From positions 124,001 to 188,000 of the forward strand of contig NZ_WHNQ01000011.1 in assembly GCF_009362785.1 (NCBI RefSeq): a stretch of 64,000 nucleotides of DNA, given 5' to 3'. The DNA is from Paraburkholderia atlantica. Lineage in GTDB: Bacteria > Pseudomonadota > Gammaproteobacteria > Burkholderiales > Burkholderiaceae. Positions 34,814 through 43,431 of the stretch are shown one piece after another (within the stretch, counting starts at the first letter, position 1; every line of letters begins with the position of its first letter). The position numbers and the translations under genes are program-made. Under the pieces are notes generated by a model. That model did not search any database, was not told the DNA's origin, and saw nothing but the letters and a program-made list of their open reading frames with translations.

Positions 34814-36787
34814 ATGAAATCACTCTTCTCGCGCCGCGCCAGCGTCGGCGTACGGCTTGCCGTGCTCTCGTGCGTACTGGTCGCGGTAATTTTCAGCGCC
34901 TTCGCGTGGGCGCTCGCACGCGCCGCCGGCGACCAGGTGCGCGACCAGGTGCTCGCGCGCATCGCCGAAAAAGACCGTTCGATCGCCGCGATGATCGCAC
35001 TGTTCGACAAGGCGCTGTCGGCCGAGGTCGATCGGTCGATGACGCTATTCGCGAGCTTCCTGCCCACCGACTTCTCGCTCGACGACACGCAGAAAGTCGA
35101 CATCGGCGGCACCGCGACGCCGACTTTCAAAGCCGGCGACAAGGTGCTGAACCTCGACTTCACGATTCCCGACCAGTTCCTGCAACGCAGCGGCGCGATC
35201 GCGACCATCTTTGCGCGCAGCGGCGACGACTTCGTGCGCGTGACCACGTCGCTGAAGAAGCAGGACGGCACCCGCGCGATCGGCACGCTGCTCGACCGCA
35301 AGGGGCCCGCGTACGCGCCGCTGCTCGCGAACCGCACGTACACCGGCCTCGCCGCGCTGTTCGGCAAGCGCATGATCACCCAGTACAAGCCGATCACCGA
35401 CGCGAGCGGCCGCGTGATCGGCGCGCTGTTCGTCGGCGTCGACGTGGACAAGGAGATCCAGTCGGTCCAGGACGGCATCCGTGCGCTGAAGATCGGCTCG
35501 AGCGGCTATTACTTCGTGCTCGACGCGTCGAGCGGCGCGGAGCGCGGCAAGCTGCTCGTGCATCCGGCCGCCGCAGGCCAGAAAGCCGACGACGCGAACG
35601 CACCTTATCAGCGCATGCTCGACATGAAGCAGGGCGAGCTCGACTACCGCTCGGCCGACGCGACGCTCGCCGAGAGTGACGCGCGCGACAAGTTCGTATC
35701 GTTCGTCACGGTACCGGAGTGGCAGTGGCTCGTCGGCGGCGTCGCGCCGCGCGACGAAGTGATGGCCGACGTCGTGCGCACCCGCAACCAATTCCTGCTG
35801 CTCGGCCTCGCGCTGGTCGGCCTGTTCGCGATCGTGTTCCTCATCGCGGTGCGGCGGCTCGTCAGCCGTCCGCTCGACGAAGCCGCGCGGGCGTCCGAGC
35901 GTCTCGCCGCGGGCGATCTGAGCGTACGCGTCGCACAGCACGGCCGCGCCCGCGCCGACGAGATCGGCCGCCTGATGCAGGCGATCGACGGCATCGGCGA
36001 AGGACTCGCGCGCATCGTCGCGCAGGTGCGCAACGCGTCGGCTGACATGTCGGCGGGCACCGAGAAAATCGCCGCCGGCAGCGGCAACATCGCGATGCGC
36101 ATCGCGACCCAGGCAAGCAGCCTCGAGGAAACCGCGGCGAGCATGGAGCAGATCACGTCGACCGTGCAGCAGAACGCCGATCACGCGACCGAGGCCAATA
36201 CGCTCGTCACGCAAGCCTCCGACGCCGCGCTCGAAGGCGGCCGCGCGGTCGAACGCGTGGTGTCGACGATGGGCGAGATCGGCCGCTCGTCGCAGAAGAT
36301 CGCCGAGATCACGACGGTGATCGAGGGCATCGCCTTCCAGACCAACATCCTTGCGCTGAATGCGGCCGTCGAAGCGGCGCGCGCGGGCGAGCACGGCAAG
36401 GGCTTCGCGGTCGTCGCGTCGGAAGTGCGCGCGCTCGCGCAGCGCAGCGCGGCGGCGGTGAAAGAGATCGAGGGAGTGATTGCGGCGTCGAGCGCCAACG
36501 TCGACAGCGGCTTTCGGATTGCCGAAGAAGCGAGCGCGACGATGCAGGGAATCGTCACTCAGGTCGGTCAGGTCCGCGCGATCATGAGCGAGATCAACGT
36601 CGCGTCGCGCGAGCAGTCGGGCGGCATCGAGCAGGTCAACCGGGCGGTCACGCAGATCGGCGAGGCGACGCAGCAGAATGCAACCATCGTCGTCGATGCG
36701 GAAACCGCGGCGGCCGAGTTGCGCGAGCAGGCTGCGCGGCTCGCGCAACTGGTCAGCGTGTTCAAGCTGGAAGGCGAGCGCGGCTGA
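34814..36787 (+). CDS. Methyl-accepting chemotaxis protein with a large periplasmic Cache-type sensor
   Basis: A 657-aa chemoreceptor. Two membrane segments (about 14-36 and 326-346) frame a 290-residue periplasmic domain resembling a Cache_3/Cache_2 fusion (LFGKRMITQYKPITDASGRV followed by IGALFVGVDVDKEI, later SGYYFVLD). A HAMP linker (about 347-400) and the signalling hairpin follow, with the tip sequence GIAFQTNILALNAAVEAARA at about 505-525 and helices LEETAASMEQITSTVQQNA. The ligand is unknown. ATG 34814 (MKSLFSRRA) is chosen because the basic residues then abut the first membrane segment; the frame upstream to 34697 lacks such features. It is unrelated to the copA neighbour. Confidence 0.9.
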   Translation: MKSLFSRRASVGVRLAVLSCVLVAVIFSAFAWALARAAGDQVRDQVLARIAEKDRSIAAMIALFDKALSAEVDRSMTLFASFLPTDFSLDDTQKVDIGGTATPTFKAGDKVLNLDFTIPDQFLQRSGAIATIFARSGDDFVRVTTSLKKQDGTRAIGTLLDRKGPAYAPLLANRTYTGLAALFGKRMITQYKPITDASGRVIGALFVGVDVDKEIQSVQDGIRALKIGSSGYYFVLDASSGAERGKLLVHPAAAGQKADDANAPYQRMLDMKQGELDYRSADATLAESDARDKFVSFVTVPEWQWLVGGVAPRDEVMADVVRTRNQFLLLGLALVGLFAIVFLIAVRRLVSRPLDEAARASERLAAGDLSVRVAQHGRARADEIGRLMQAIDGIGEGLARIVAQVRNASADMSAGTEKIAAGSGNIAMRIATQASSLEETAASMEQITSTVQQNADHATEANTLVTQASDAALEGGRAVERVVSTMGEIGRSSQKIAEITTVIEGIAFQTNILALNAAVEAARAGEHGKGFAVVASEVRALAQRSAAAVKEIEGVIAASSANVDSGFRIAEEASATMQGIVTQVGQVRAIMSEINVASREQSGGIEQVNRAVTQIGEATQQNATIVVDAETAAAELREQAARLAQLVSVFKLEGERG

Positions 36788-36801
36788 CGGATCTGCTTAC
36801 T

Positions 36802-36826
36802 GCGGGCGGCGACGCACGCCGCCCGC
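36802..36826. terminator. Hairpin between convergent MCP and GST genes
   Basis: GCGGGCGGCG and CGCCGCCCGC pair over 10 bp around ACGCA in the 44-bp gap between the two stop codons. There is no T-tract on either strand, so bidirectional Rho-independent termination is doubtful. Confidence 0.4.
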
Positions 36827-36831
36827 CGCGC

Positions 36832-37485
36832 TCAGAACTCGACATCCAGCTCGTCGATCTCCTCGATCTCCTGCCGCGCGAGCGCGATCCACTCATGCAT
36901 TTCGGGCAGCGCCATGATGTACTGCCCGTATTCGACGATATCCGGATCGAGTTGCACGTCATAGGTCACGAAACGCGTGACCACCGGCGCGTACATCGCG
37001 TCCGCCGCGGTCCGCTCGCCGAACAGGAACGGGCCGCCGTACTCCTTCAGGCATTCACGCCAGATCGTCACGATCCGCTCGATATCCGACTGCGCACGGG
37101 CCCAGACCTTGAAGCCCGGGAAATGCGCCTTCAGGTTCATCGGCAACGCCGAGCGCAACGACGCAAACCCCGAATGCATCTCGCCGCAGATCGAGCGGCA
37201 ATGCGCGCGGGCGCGGATCTCGTGCGGCAACAGCGCGGCTTGCGGCTTCAGCTCGTTCAGATATTCGGCGATCGCCAGGGTGTCCCAGACCTTGACGCCG
37301 TCGTGCACGAGGCACGGCACCAGAATCGACGGCGAGAGCAGCAGAAGTTCGGCGCGCGTCGCGGGGTCGTCGATCGGCACCACGATCTCTTCGAACGGCA
37401 AGCCGCTGAACTTCGTCAGCAGCCAGCCGCGCAGCGACCACGACGAATAGTTCCTGCTGCTAATCGTGAGCGTAGTATTTCCCAT
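36832..37485 (-). CDS. Glutathione S-transferase family protein
   Basis: A 217-aa protein with a thioredoxin-like N-terminal domain (about 1-80: ISSRNYSSWSLRGWLLTKFS, then SPSILVPCLVHDGVKVWDTL with the cis-proline and AIAEYLNE glutathione-site residues) and an all-helical C-terminal domain. The SSRNYSSWSLR start with catalytic-type serine is close to the MaiA/zeta or YfcF-like GST subgroup. ATG 37485 has GGAGG eight bases upstream; the frame back to 37677 is not supported. Substrate is unknown. It is divergent from phaZ. Confidence 0.88.
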   Translation of the reverse strand: MGNTTLTISSRNYSSWSLRGWLLTKFSGLPFEEIVVPIDDPATRAELLLLSPSILVPCLVHDGVKVWDTLAIAEYLNELKPQAALLPHEIRARAHCRSICGEMHSGFASLRSALPMNLKAHFPGFKVWARAQSDIERIVTIWRECLKEYGGPFLFGERTAADAMYAPVVTRFVTYDVQLDPDIVEYGQYIMALPEMHEWIALARQEIEEIDELDVEF

Positions 37486-37724
37486 GCGTGTGTCCTCCAG
37501 ATCGGGTATCGCGCCGCGCGTGCCTGCAGGTATGCACGCCGCGGTGCGCGCGCGCACCAAAGCGCGGCAAGGCCGGCCCGTTTCGCCTACGCATGCAAGT
37601 GATATGCCGACGCACGCGGACAGGCCGCGACATACCGCGGCACACCGGGCGACGCGCGCCAGCGCCTGGCGCACCACTTGCTTTTATTCGGGTTCCTGTT
37701 TTTCCGGCGCATTCGAGTGAAAGT

Positions 37725-39164
37725 ATGAATCTGTTCGCCTATCCCGCCTATCAGGCCTGCGCCGACATGCTGCTACCGCTGCGACACGGCGCGGCGCTGG
37801 CGAACCACTCGCTCGATGCGTGGCCCGCATTCGCGGCTACGCCCCACGGACGCTCGCTGCGCGCGACCTGCGAACTGCTGATACTCGGCGGACTCACGCC
37901 GAAGCGGCCGCCGTTCGGCATCGACAGCGTCGTCACCGAAGGTGAGCCGGTCGCGGTGGTCGAGGAAGTCGTCGCACGCACGCCGTTCTGCTCGTTGCTG
38001 CATTTTCGCAAGGACGCCGTGCTTTCGACGCCGCAGCCGCGCGTGCTGATGATCGCGCCGATGTCGGGACACTTCGCGACGCTGCTGCGCGCAACCGTGC
38101 GCACGATGCTGCCCGAGCACGACGTCTATATCACCGACTGGCACAACCCGCGCGACGTGCCGCTCGGCGAAGGCCGCTTCGGCTTCGACGAATTCGTGCG
38201 CCACGTGATCGACTTCACCGCGACGATCGGGTCTGGCACGCATCTGCTCGCGGTGTGCCAACCGACCGTCGCGGCGCTCGCGGCCGTCGCGCTGATGGCC
38301 GCCGACGACCATCCCGCGCAGCCGGCCAGCATGACGCTGATGGCTGGCCCGATCGACACGCGCATCAATCCGACCCGTGTTAACGAACTGGCGAGGAGCC
38401 GGCCGATCGAGTGGTTCGAGCGCAACCTGATCAGCGCGGTGCCGTTCGGCTTTGCCGGCGCGCAGCGTCGCGTGTATCCGGGCTTCGTTCAGTTGGCCTC
38501 GTTCATGGCGATGAACCCGGGCCGCCACGCCGACTCGTTCGAAACGATGTACTGCGAGCGCGGCAAGGGCGATCCGCAAAAGGCCGACACGATTCGCACG
38601 TTCTACGAAGAGTACTTCGCGACGATGGATCTGACGGCCGACTTCTATCTGGAGACCGTCGACACGGTTTTTCAGCAGCATGCGCTGCCGCTGCGCGCAC
38701 TCGAAGTGGAGGGGCGGCTGGTTGAGCCGTCGAAGATTCGCCGCACCGCATTGCTGACCGTGGAAGGCGAAAAGGACGATATCTGCGCGGTCGGTCAGAC
38801 GCTCGCCGCGCAGGACATGTGCGATCGTCTGCGGCCGTATCTGAAGACGCATCACGTGCAAACGGGCGTCGGACACTACGGCGTATTTAGCGGACGTCGC
38901 TGGGAGCGGCACATTTATCCGCGCGTGCGGGCCGTGATTTACGACAACGAACCGCGCGCAGTGCTCGTCAGTTCGCGCGCGCGTCCGATCCAGCCGGTGC
39001 CCGCGGCGACCGCGGCGGAAGTCACGGCGGCCGCGCCGGTCGCGGCCTCTGTTGTCGGGGTGGAAGTGGATGCGCCCGTAGGCGGGAGCGGGAGCGGCAA
39101 CAGCGATTGCGCGGCCCAGTCGTCCGCGCAGTCCTCACGCAAGCCGCCGTCCGCGACGCCCTGA
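37725..39164 (+). CDS. phaZ: Intracellular polyhydroxybutyrate depolymerase
   Basis: PhaZ releases 3-hydroxybutyrate from native PHB granules. The 479-aa protein resembles the Ralstonia PhaZ1 type: start MNLFAYPAYQACADMLLPLR, alpha/beta-hydrolase core with cysteine in place of serine as nucleophile (C178 in AVCQPTVAA), YITDWHNPRDVPL, and the catalytic histidine in VGHYGVFSGRRW near residue 387. The last 60 residues (after PRAVLVSSRARP) are Ala/Val/Ser-rich low complexity and make it longer than the roughly 420-aa family norm. ATG 37725 matches the family; the longer frame from 37488 overlaps the GST promoter. It converges with the flavin reductase gene, with only 4 bp between stops. Confidence 0.92.
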   Translation: MNLFAYPAYQACADMLLPLRHGAALANHSLDAWPAFAATPHGRSLRATCELLILGGLTPKRPPFGIDSVVTEGEPVAVVEEVVARTPFCSLLHFRKDAVLSTPQPRVLMIAPMSGHFATLLRATVRTMLPEHDVYITDWHNPRDVPLGEGRFGFDEFVRHVIDFTATIGSGTHLLAVCQPTVAALAAVALMAADDHPAQPASMTLMAGPIDTRINPTRVNELARSRPIEWFERNLISAVPFGFAGAQRRVYPGFVQLASFMAMNPGRHADSFETMYCERGKGDPQKADTIRTFYEEYFATMDLTADFYLETVDTVFQQHALPLRALEVEGRLVEPSKIRRTALLTVEGEKDDICAVGQTLAAQDMCDRLRPYLKTHHVQTGVGHYGVFSGRRWERHIYPRVRAVIYDNEPRAVLVSSRARPIQPVPAATAAEVTAAAPVAASVVGVEVDAPVGGSGSGNSDCAAQSSAQSSRKPPSATP

Positions 39165-39168
39165 GCGT

Positions 39169-39780
39169 TCAGGACGTCGGCCGGATCATCTGGAACATTT
39201 CACCGATCTGCGCATAGTCGGCGCGATAACCCGCGCGCATGATCGGCTGTGCGGCATGCGTGTCGAACAGGCCGTCCTTCAGATACGCCTCGTCGATATG
39301 CACGCCGACCACCTGGCCGAGCGACAGATAGTTGTCCATCGGTTTGCCGTCGACGTCATGCAGACGCACGATCTGCAGCAGCTTGCATTCGAGCGCGGCC
39401 GGCGATTCGGCCACGTGCGGCACCGCGACGTTGCGGCCCGGCGCGGGCGTGAGCCCGGCCAGTGCGAACTCGTCGACGTGCGGTGCGACCGGCGCCGACG
39501 AGCGGTTCATCTGCTCGGCGAGCGGCCGGGTGGCGAGATTCCACACGAATTCACCGGTCGCCTCGATGTTGGCAACGCTGTCCTTGCGGCCCTCGCTGCA
39601 GAAACCGATGATCGGCGGAAAGGTCGCGAACGCGCCGAAAAAGCTGTATGGCGCGAGATTGAGCGTGCCGTCGGCATCGCGCGACGAAATCCAGCCGATC
39701 AGCCGCGGCGCGACGATCGCCTTGAAAGGATCGTGCGGCAGGCCGTGACCGGCGGCGGGGTCATAGAAGTAGTGAGACAT
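39169..39780 (-). CDS. Flavin reductase-like FMN-binding protein
   Basis: A 203-aa member of the flavin reductase-like (split barrel) family. Landmarks are FKAIVAPRLIGWISSRDADG followed by LNLAPYSFFGAFATFPPIIG, the FMN-site and fold signature of this group, and RKDSVANIEATGEFVWNLA. Such proteins either pass reduced flavin to monooxygenases or have unknown redox roles; no monooxygenase partner is visible nearby. It is followed directly by the phaZ stop codon on the other strand. Confidence 0.88.
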   Translation of the reverse strand: MSHYFYDPAAGHGLPHDPFKAIVAPRLIGWISSRDADGTLNLAPYSFFGAFATFPPIIGFCSEGRKDSVANIEATGEFVWNLATRPLAEQMNRSSAPVAPHVDEFALAGLTPAPGRNVAVPHVAESPAALECKLLQIVRLHDVDGKPMDNYLSLGQVVGVHIDEAYLKDGLFDTHAAQPIMRAGYRADYAQIGEMFQMIRPTS

Positions 39781-39869
39781 GACTTGGCCCGGGGTTGGCT
39801 TGAGACTCGTGTGATGGGTGGCGCAAAAAGCGGCGCAGAAGCGGGTACGGAACGGCTATTTATACAGCA

Positions 39870-40796
39870 CTAGCCGCGCCCGATCACGCGCTTGCGCCCC
39901 TCCTTGACCCGCGCGATGCGCGCCTCGTCCCAGTCATGAAAACCCGCGCCGCTGCGCACGCCGACCCGCCCCGCGTCGACCTGCGCGCGCAGCAGATCGA
40001 TCACGTCCTCGTCCTTTGCGAGTTGCGGCATCAGATGCGACGCGATGTCGACGAACGTATCGAGTCCACCCATATCCGCGCTTTCGAACGGTCCGACGAT
40101 GCCCCAGCGGCGTCCCAGCGAAGCCTTCATCACGCGATCGACGACCTCGGGTGTTGCCGCCCCCGAACGCACGATGTGCAACGCCTCGCGCAGCACCGCG
40201 AACTGCAGCCGGTTGCCGACGAAGCCCGGAATCGCCTTCGCGAGCACGACCGGCTCCATCCCGATCGCGCTCATCAGCGCAGCGGTTTGCTGCACGACTT
40301 CGGGTGCTGTCTCGGTGCCCGGCACGACCTCGACTAGCGGAATCATGTGCGGCGGGTTCCAGAAATGCGCGATCACGAAGCGTTCTTTCGCGCGAAGCGG
40401 TGTGGCGAGCTGGTCGGGCGGGAAGCCGCTGGTGTTGCTCGCGAGGATCGCATCATCGGCGAGCAGGCCGGTCAGTGTCGTGTAAAGGCGATGCTTGAGT
40501 TCGAGCACTTCGGGAATCGCCTCGATCACGAAGCGCGCTTGCGCGACCGCGTCGAGTTGCACATGCGTTTCGATGCGCGCGAGCGCCGCCTGTTTGGCGG
40601 CATCGTCGATCCGGCCCGCGTCGATCAGTTCGTCGAGGACCGCTTGCGCTTTCGGCGCGACGCTCGCGAGCCGGGCCGGATCGACGTCGTGCACGATCGT
40701 CCGGTATCCATGCAGCGCGGCCTGCGTCGCAATGCCGACACCCATCAGTCCTGTGCCCACCACTCCTATCGCTACATCCTGCGTCGTCTTGTCCAC
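39870..40796 (-). CDS. 3-hydroxyacyl-CoA dehydrogenase family protein
   Basis: A 308-aa NAD+-dependent dehydrogenase of the 3HCDH fold. The N-terminal Rossmann motif IGVVGTGLMGVGIATQAALHG, then ILASNTSGFPPDQLA, RFVIAHFWNPPHMIPLVEVV and the C-terminal domain PGFVGNRLQFAVLREALHIV are characteristic. The HFWNPP motif is found both in 3-hydroxybutyryl-CoA dehydrogenases and in carnitine dehydrogenase-like enzymes, so the substrate is uncertain. The start is GTG 40796, which has GGGAG seven bases upstream and places the Rossmann motif at the N-terminus; the longer frame to 40877 runs into a hairpin. Nearness to phaZ is suggestive of 3-hydroxyacyl metabolism. Confidence 0.87.
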   Translation of the reverse strand: MDKTTQDVAIGVVGTGLMGVGIATQAALHGYRTIVHDVDPARLASVAPKAQAVLDELIDAGRIDDAAKQAALARIETHVQLDAVAQARFVIEAIPEVLELKHRLYTTLTGLLADDAILASNTSGFPPDQLATPLRAKERFVIAHFWNPPHMIPLVEVVPGTETAPEVVQQTAALMSAIGMEPVVLAKAIPGFVGNRLQFAVLREALHIVRSGAATPEVVDRVMKASLGRRWGIVGPFESADMGGLDTFVDIASHLMPQLAKDEDVIDLLRAQVDAGRVGVRSGAGFHDWDEARIARVKEGRKRVIGRG

Positions 40797-40883
40797 ACGC
40801 GCTCCCGCAACCGTCGATGAAAGTCCCGAAGCATAGCGCAGCACGCTGCATTCCCCCGGTCGGACTTGCAGGCCCAAATGCGA

Positions 40884-40921
40884 CGAAGCCGGCCCTTCCC
40901 GTGGAGGGAAGACCGGCTTCG
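40884..40921 (-). terminator. Hairpin after the small exported protein gene
   Basis: CGAAGCCGG and CCGGCTTCG, extended by CTTCCC/GGGAAG with one internal mismatch, form a long stem around GTGGA. It is about 40 bp downstream of the gene ending at 40961. The minus-strand tail is CGTCGCATTTGG, with little T, so termination strength is uncertain. Confidence 0.55.
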
Positions 40922-40960
40922 TGGAGTCGCGCCGCCCGTTGCGGCGCGATCAGGTGCGCG

Positions 40961-41275
40961 TTAGTAGCGCGGGGGCGGCGGGCGGTGATCGTCGCGATAG
41001 CCGCCGCGGTGGTGCGGATCGTAGTCGTGCGGATGACGGCGCATCCAGTCGTCGTGCGCCCAGTAGCGGTGGCCGTCCCAGTAACGATCGCCGTGCCAGC
41101 CGATGTTGATCGACAAGCCCACCGGCATCATGTGCGGTTGACCGTACACGACCGGCGCCGGGCCGTGCCCGACGATCACGCGGTCTTGCGCGAAGGCGCT
41201 ACCAGCCGCGACGAGTGCGCCGCCCGCGAGCAGCGTTGCGATCAGCGAGCGCGATGCCTTGCCAAAGGTTTTCAT
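40961..41275 (-). CDS. Small exported His/Tyr/Pro-rich protein
   Basis: A 104-aa hypothetical protein. A clear signal peptide (MKTFGKASRSLIATLLAGGA, with cleavage at SAFAQ near residue 29) is followed by a short hydrophobic stretch (PVGLSINIGW) and a tail rich in His, Arg, Tyr, Trp, Asp and Pro, from GDRYWDGHRYW to HRPPPPRY. The composition suggests a disordered or metal-binding periplasmic/surface protein; no family was recognised. It stands alone between a hairpin and a 480-bp gap. Confidence 0.75.
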   Translation of the reverse strand: MKTFGKASRSLIATLLAGGALVAAGSAFAQDRVIVGHGPAPVVYGQPHMMPVGLSINIGWHGDRYWDGHRYWAHDDWMRRHPHDYDPHHRGGYRDDHRPPPPRY

Positions 41276-41756
41276 AATGACCTCCCGTCAAAGTTTTATT
41301 CCAGGCCAGCGTCCGTGTTTGTTCGGATCTTGCGATTCGCTTCCGAACCAGACGCCGTACGCTTGAGACCCACTTTAGCGGCCCGGATCGCATGAAGACG
41401 TTAGCACTTGTAAGCGTGCATTTCATAGTTGGGGACGGAGGATGGAAGCGCGGTTTCGCTTTCTTGCTGCATTCAACAAGGCTTGCCCGGCGCCGCTGTC
41501 GTTCTACCCGCTGAATCAGCGTGAGAGCCGGTTACATTCATTTCGGCCCCGAAATATTTCGCAAGGATGCGGACCGATGCAGCAGGCTAGGCGCTGACGC
41601 GGCAAGTCCCGCCGCGCAATGGTGCGGTGCGATAAAAATGATCCAAAAAAAACAAAAAGCCACTATTCGCGTTTCGCGATTAGTGGCTTGATGATCAGCG
41701 CACCGAGGGTGCGCGTCCCGGCGCGTCGTCTCGCGCTCAGGACGGTACGGCTAGTC
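41276..41756. other. Intergenic region upstream of the small exported protein
   Basis: About 480 bp. The right end holds the DUF3563 terminator. The rest is relatively AT-rich in places (near 41540-41560 and 41630-41660) but contains no frame with a credible ribosome site or recognisable product. Confidence 0.5.
41644..41688 (-). terminator. Rho-independent terminator of the DUF3563 gene
   Basis: On the minus strand AGCCACTAATCGCG pairs with CGCGAATAGTGGCT (14 bp, one mismatch) around AAA, followed by TTTTTGTTTTTTTT. This is the strongest terminator in the window. Confidence 0.93.
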
Positions 41757-41915
41757 TTAGTCCGTCAGCTTGATGCCGAACAGCGTGGACTGCGCGCGGC
41801 GCAGACGCTCGGCTTCACGGGCACGCGCTGCGTACGAGTAGTCCGAATCCAGCGGCAGATGGGGCGACGCAAAGAGGTCGCTGACCTTTTGGAACAGTGC
41901 AAAGATGTAGCTCAT
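41757..41915 (-). CDS. DUF3563 small protein
   Basis: A 52-aa protein, MSYIFALFQKVSDLF to GIKLTD. It has an amphipathic N-terminal helix, the segment PHLPLDSDYSYAARAREAER and a C-terminal motif RAQSTLFGI. These are the hallmarks of the DUF3563 family of short proteins common in Burkholderia, of unknown function. The ATG at 41915 has GGGAGT upstream, and a strong terminator follows the stop, so this is a complete single-gene unit. Confidence 0.88.
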   Translation of the reverse strand: MSYIFALFQKVSDLFASPHLPLDSDYSYAARAREAERLRRAQSTLFGIKLTD

Positions 41916-42078
41916 GGCGACTCCCGGTTAGTGACTGCATTGCTAGGGTTTTCCCTTAGTCATGATTATAGGGGTTTCCCCTGGGGAAAAGCTAGTGCAA
42001 TGCAGCAAAATTTCTGTGCGGCGGGTTGTCGCGATGTCATTGGGTCGGGATGCGTTGCATCCCGACAACATCCCCCAT

Positions 42079-43431
42079 TTAGCGACCGGACGGGCGGCCG
42101 TGCTGAGGGCGAGCGTGCCTCGCGTGGGTCGGCGTGGCGCTGGGCTGGGTGGGCGCGGCGGGCGCGACAGTGGCAGGAGTGGCAGGAGTGGCGGCGGGCG
42201 CCGGCGCGGCATTCGCGGTCGCCGACGCGGCGATCGCGGTATGCGCGTCGAGCAGGCTCACCATCGCCGCTTGCTGGGTCTGCATCATCTGTTCGATGCG
42301 CTGTTGCTGGGCCGTCGTCTCGCGCGTGAGGCGCATCAGCAGCAGTGTCTGCGCGATGCCGATCGCCACCGTGACCAGCAGCGCACCGACCACGATCGAC
42401 AGCATCCATTTCACGCGCCGCGAATGATCGGTCGCGGCGCGGCGTTGATCGGCGATCACACCGTAGAGCGCATCGACTGTATCGGCGAACGCGGTGGCAC
42501 GCGCGCGGTCGAGTTCCGGTTCCGAGCGTAGCGCGGCGGCGGCCGCGTCGGTGCGGCGCGCGTCACGCCATGACGTGGCGAATCCGGCGTGGTTGTCTGC
42601 GGACGCGGGCCGGGGTGTCGTCGAGGACGCGGTGGTCGAGGGCTTGTCGTCCTGTTTCGCCGTTACAGCCTCTGACGAGGTGGGCTGCGTGCTCGCGCTG
42701 CTGCTTTCGGTCGCGGCGGACGTCGCGGACGAAGCTGGAACCGCCGCCGCGGACGCATCGCGCGATGCCGTCGCGGCTTTCGCGAAGGTCGCGGCGAAAC
42801 GCTGCTGCGGCTTGCCAGCGCCCGCCGTCGCTGCCGACTCCGCTTCGGCCGCCTGGCGCAACGCGGTCACGCTGCGCGCGACGGTCGCTGCGGCCATCGC
42901 CGAACTCAGCGGCGCGGATGATTCGCGCGAAGGCGGAGTGGGTTTGTCGTCGGTGACTGCTTCGGCGTTCGGCGTTGCATCGTCGGGCGCGCCGTGCGCG
43001 GGCTTGCTCGCGGGCGCGTCCGCAGTCGCCATCAGCGGCTCGACGTCAAACCCGCTCAACTGCTCGTTCACCGGCATCGGTGCATCCAGCTTCGTCGCTC
43101 GCGGTGTGCGACGCGCGGCCTTGTCGAGCGACGTGGGTTCATCGAATGCGCCGACTGCCTGCAGCACCACATCGGGCAATTCGAACCCGTGCAGCGTGCC
43201 CTGGCGGACGTCGATGTTCATTGCCTCGAGCGTCGCGCGGGTTGGATCGTCGGGGAACAGATCGAGTGTGCTGTCGTCGCGCCCGACGCCGCTCAGTTGC
43301 GCAAGGCGTTGCGCCGAGCGCGCCGCGCGCGCCAGCTTGTTTTCGGTTTCAGTGGAGACGGCGCCCTGCCGCTGCTTCTTCGAAGCGACGCGCCGGGGCC
43401 TGGACTGCGGGGATGCTACGGAATCTGCCAT
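42079..43431 (-). CDS. Ala/Ser/Thr-rich membrane-anchored protein of unknown function
   Basis: A 450-aa protein I do not recognise. The N-terminal part (1-100) is basic and includes KKQRQGAVSTETENKLARAA and LDLFPDDPTRATLEAMNIDV. The middle (about 110-320) is low-complexity Ala/Ser/Thr. One membrane segment lies at about 347-370 (MLSIVVGALLVTVAIGIAQT), followed by a short coiled segment (LTRETTAQQQRIEQMMQTQQ) and an Ala/Pro/Thr-rich end. This suggests a single-pass protein with a cytoplasmic N-terminus and a periplasmic coiled/disordered tail. Low-complexity composition limits any family guess. The gene is divergent from the AGE epimerase. Confidence 0.7.
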   Translation of the reverse strand: MADSVASPQSRPRRVASKKQRQGAVSTETENKLARAARSAQRLAQLSGVGRDDSTLDLFPDDPTRATLEAMNIDVRQGTLHGFELPDVVLQAVGAFDEPTSLDKAARRTPRATKLDAPMPVNEQLSGFDVEPLMATADAPASKPAHGAPDDATPNAEAVTDDKPTPPSRESSAPLSSAMAAATVARSVTALRQAAEAESAATAGAGKPQQRFAATFAKAATASRDASAAAVPASSATSAATESSSASTQPTSSEAVTAKQDDKPSTTASSTTPRPASADNHAGFATSWRDARRTDAAAAALRSEPELDRARATAFADTVDALYGVIADQRRAATDHSRRVKWMLSIVVGALLVTVAIGIAQTLLLMRLTRETTAQQQRIEQMMQTQQAAMVSLLDAHTAIAASATANAAPAPAATPATPATVAPAAPTQPSATPTHARHARPQHGRPSGR

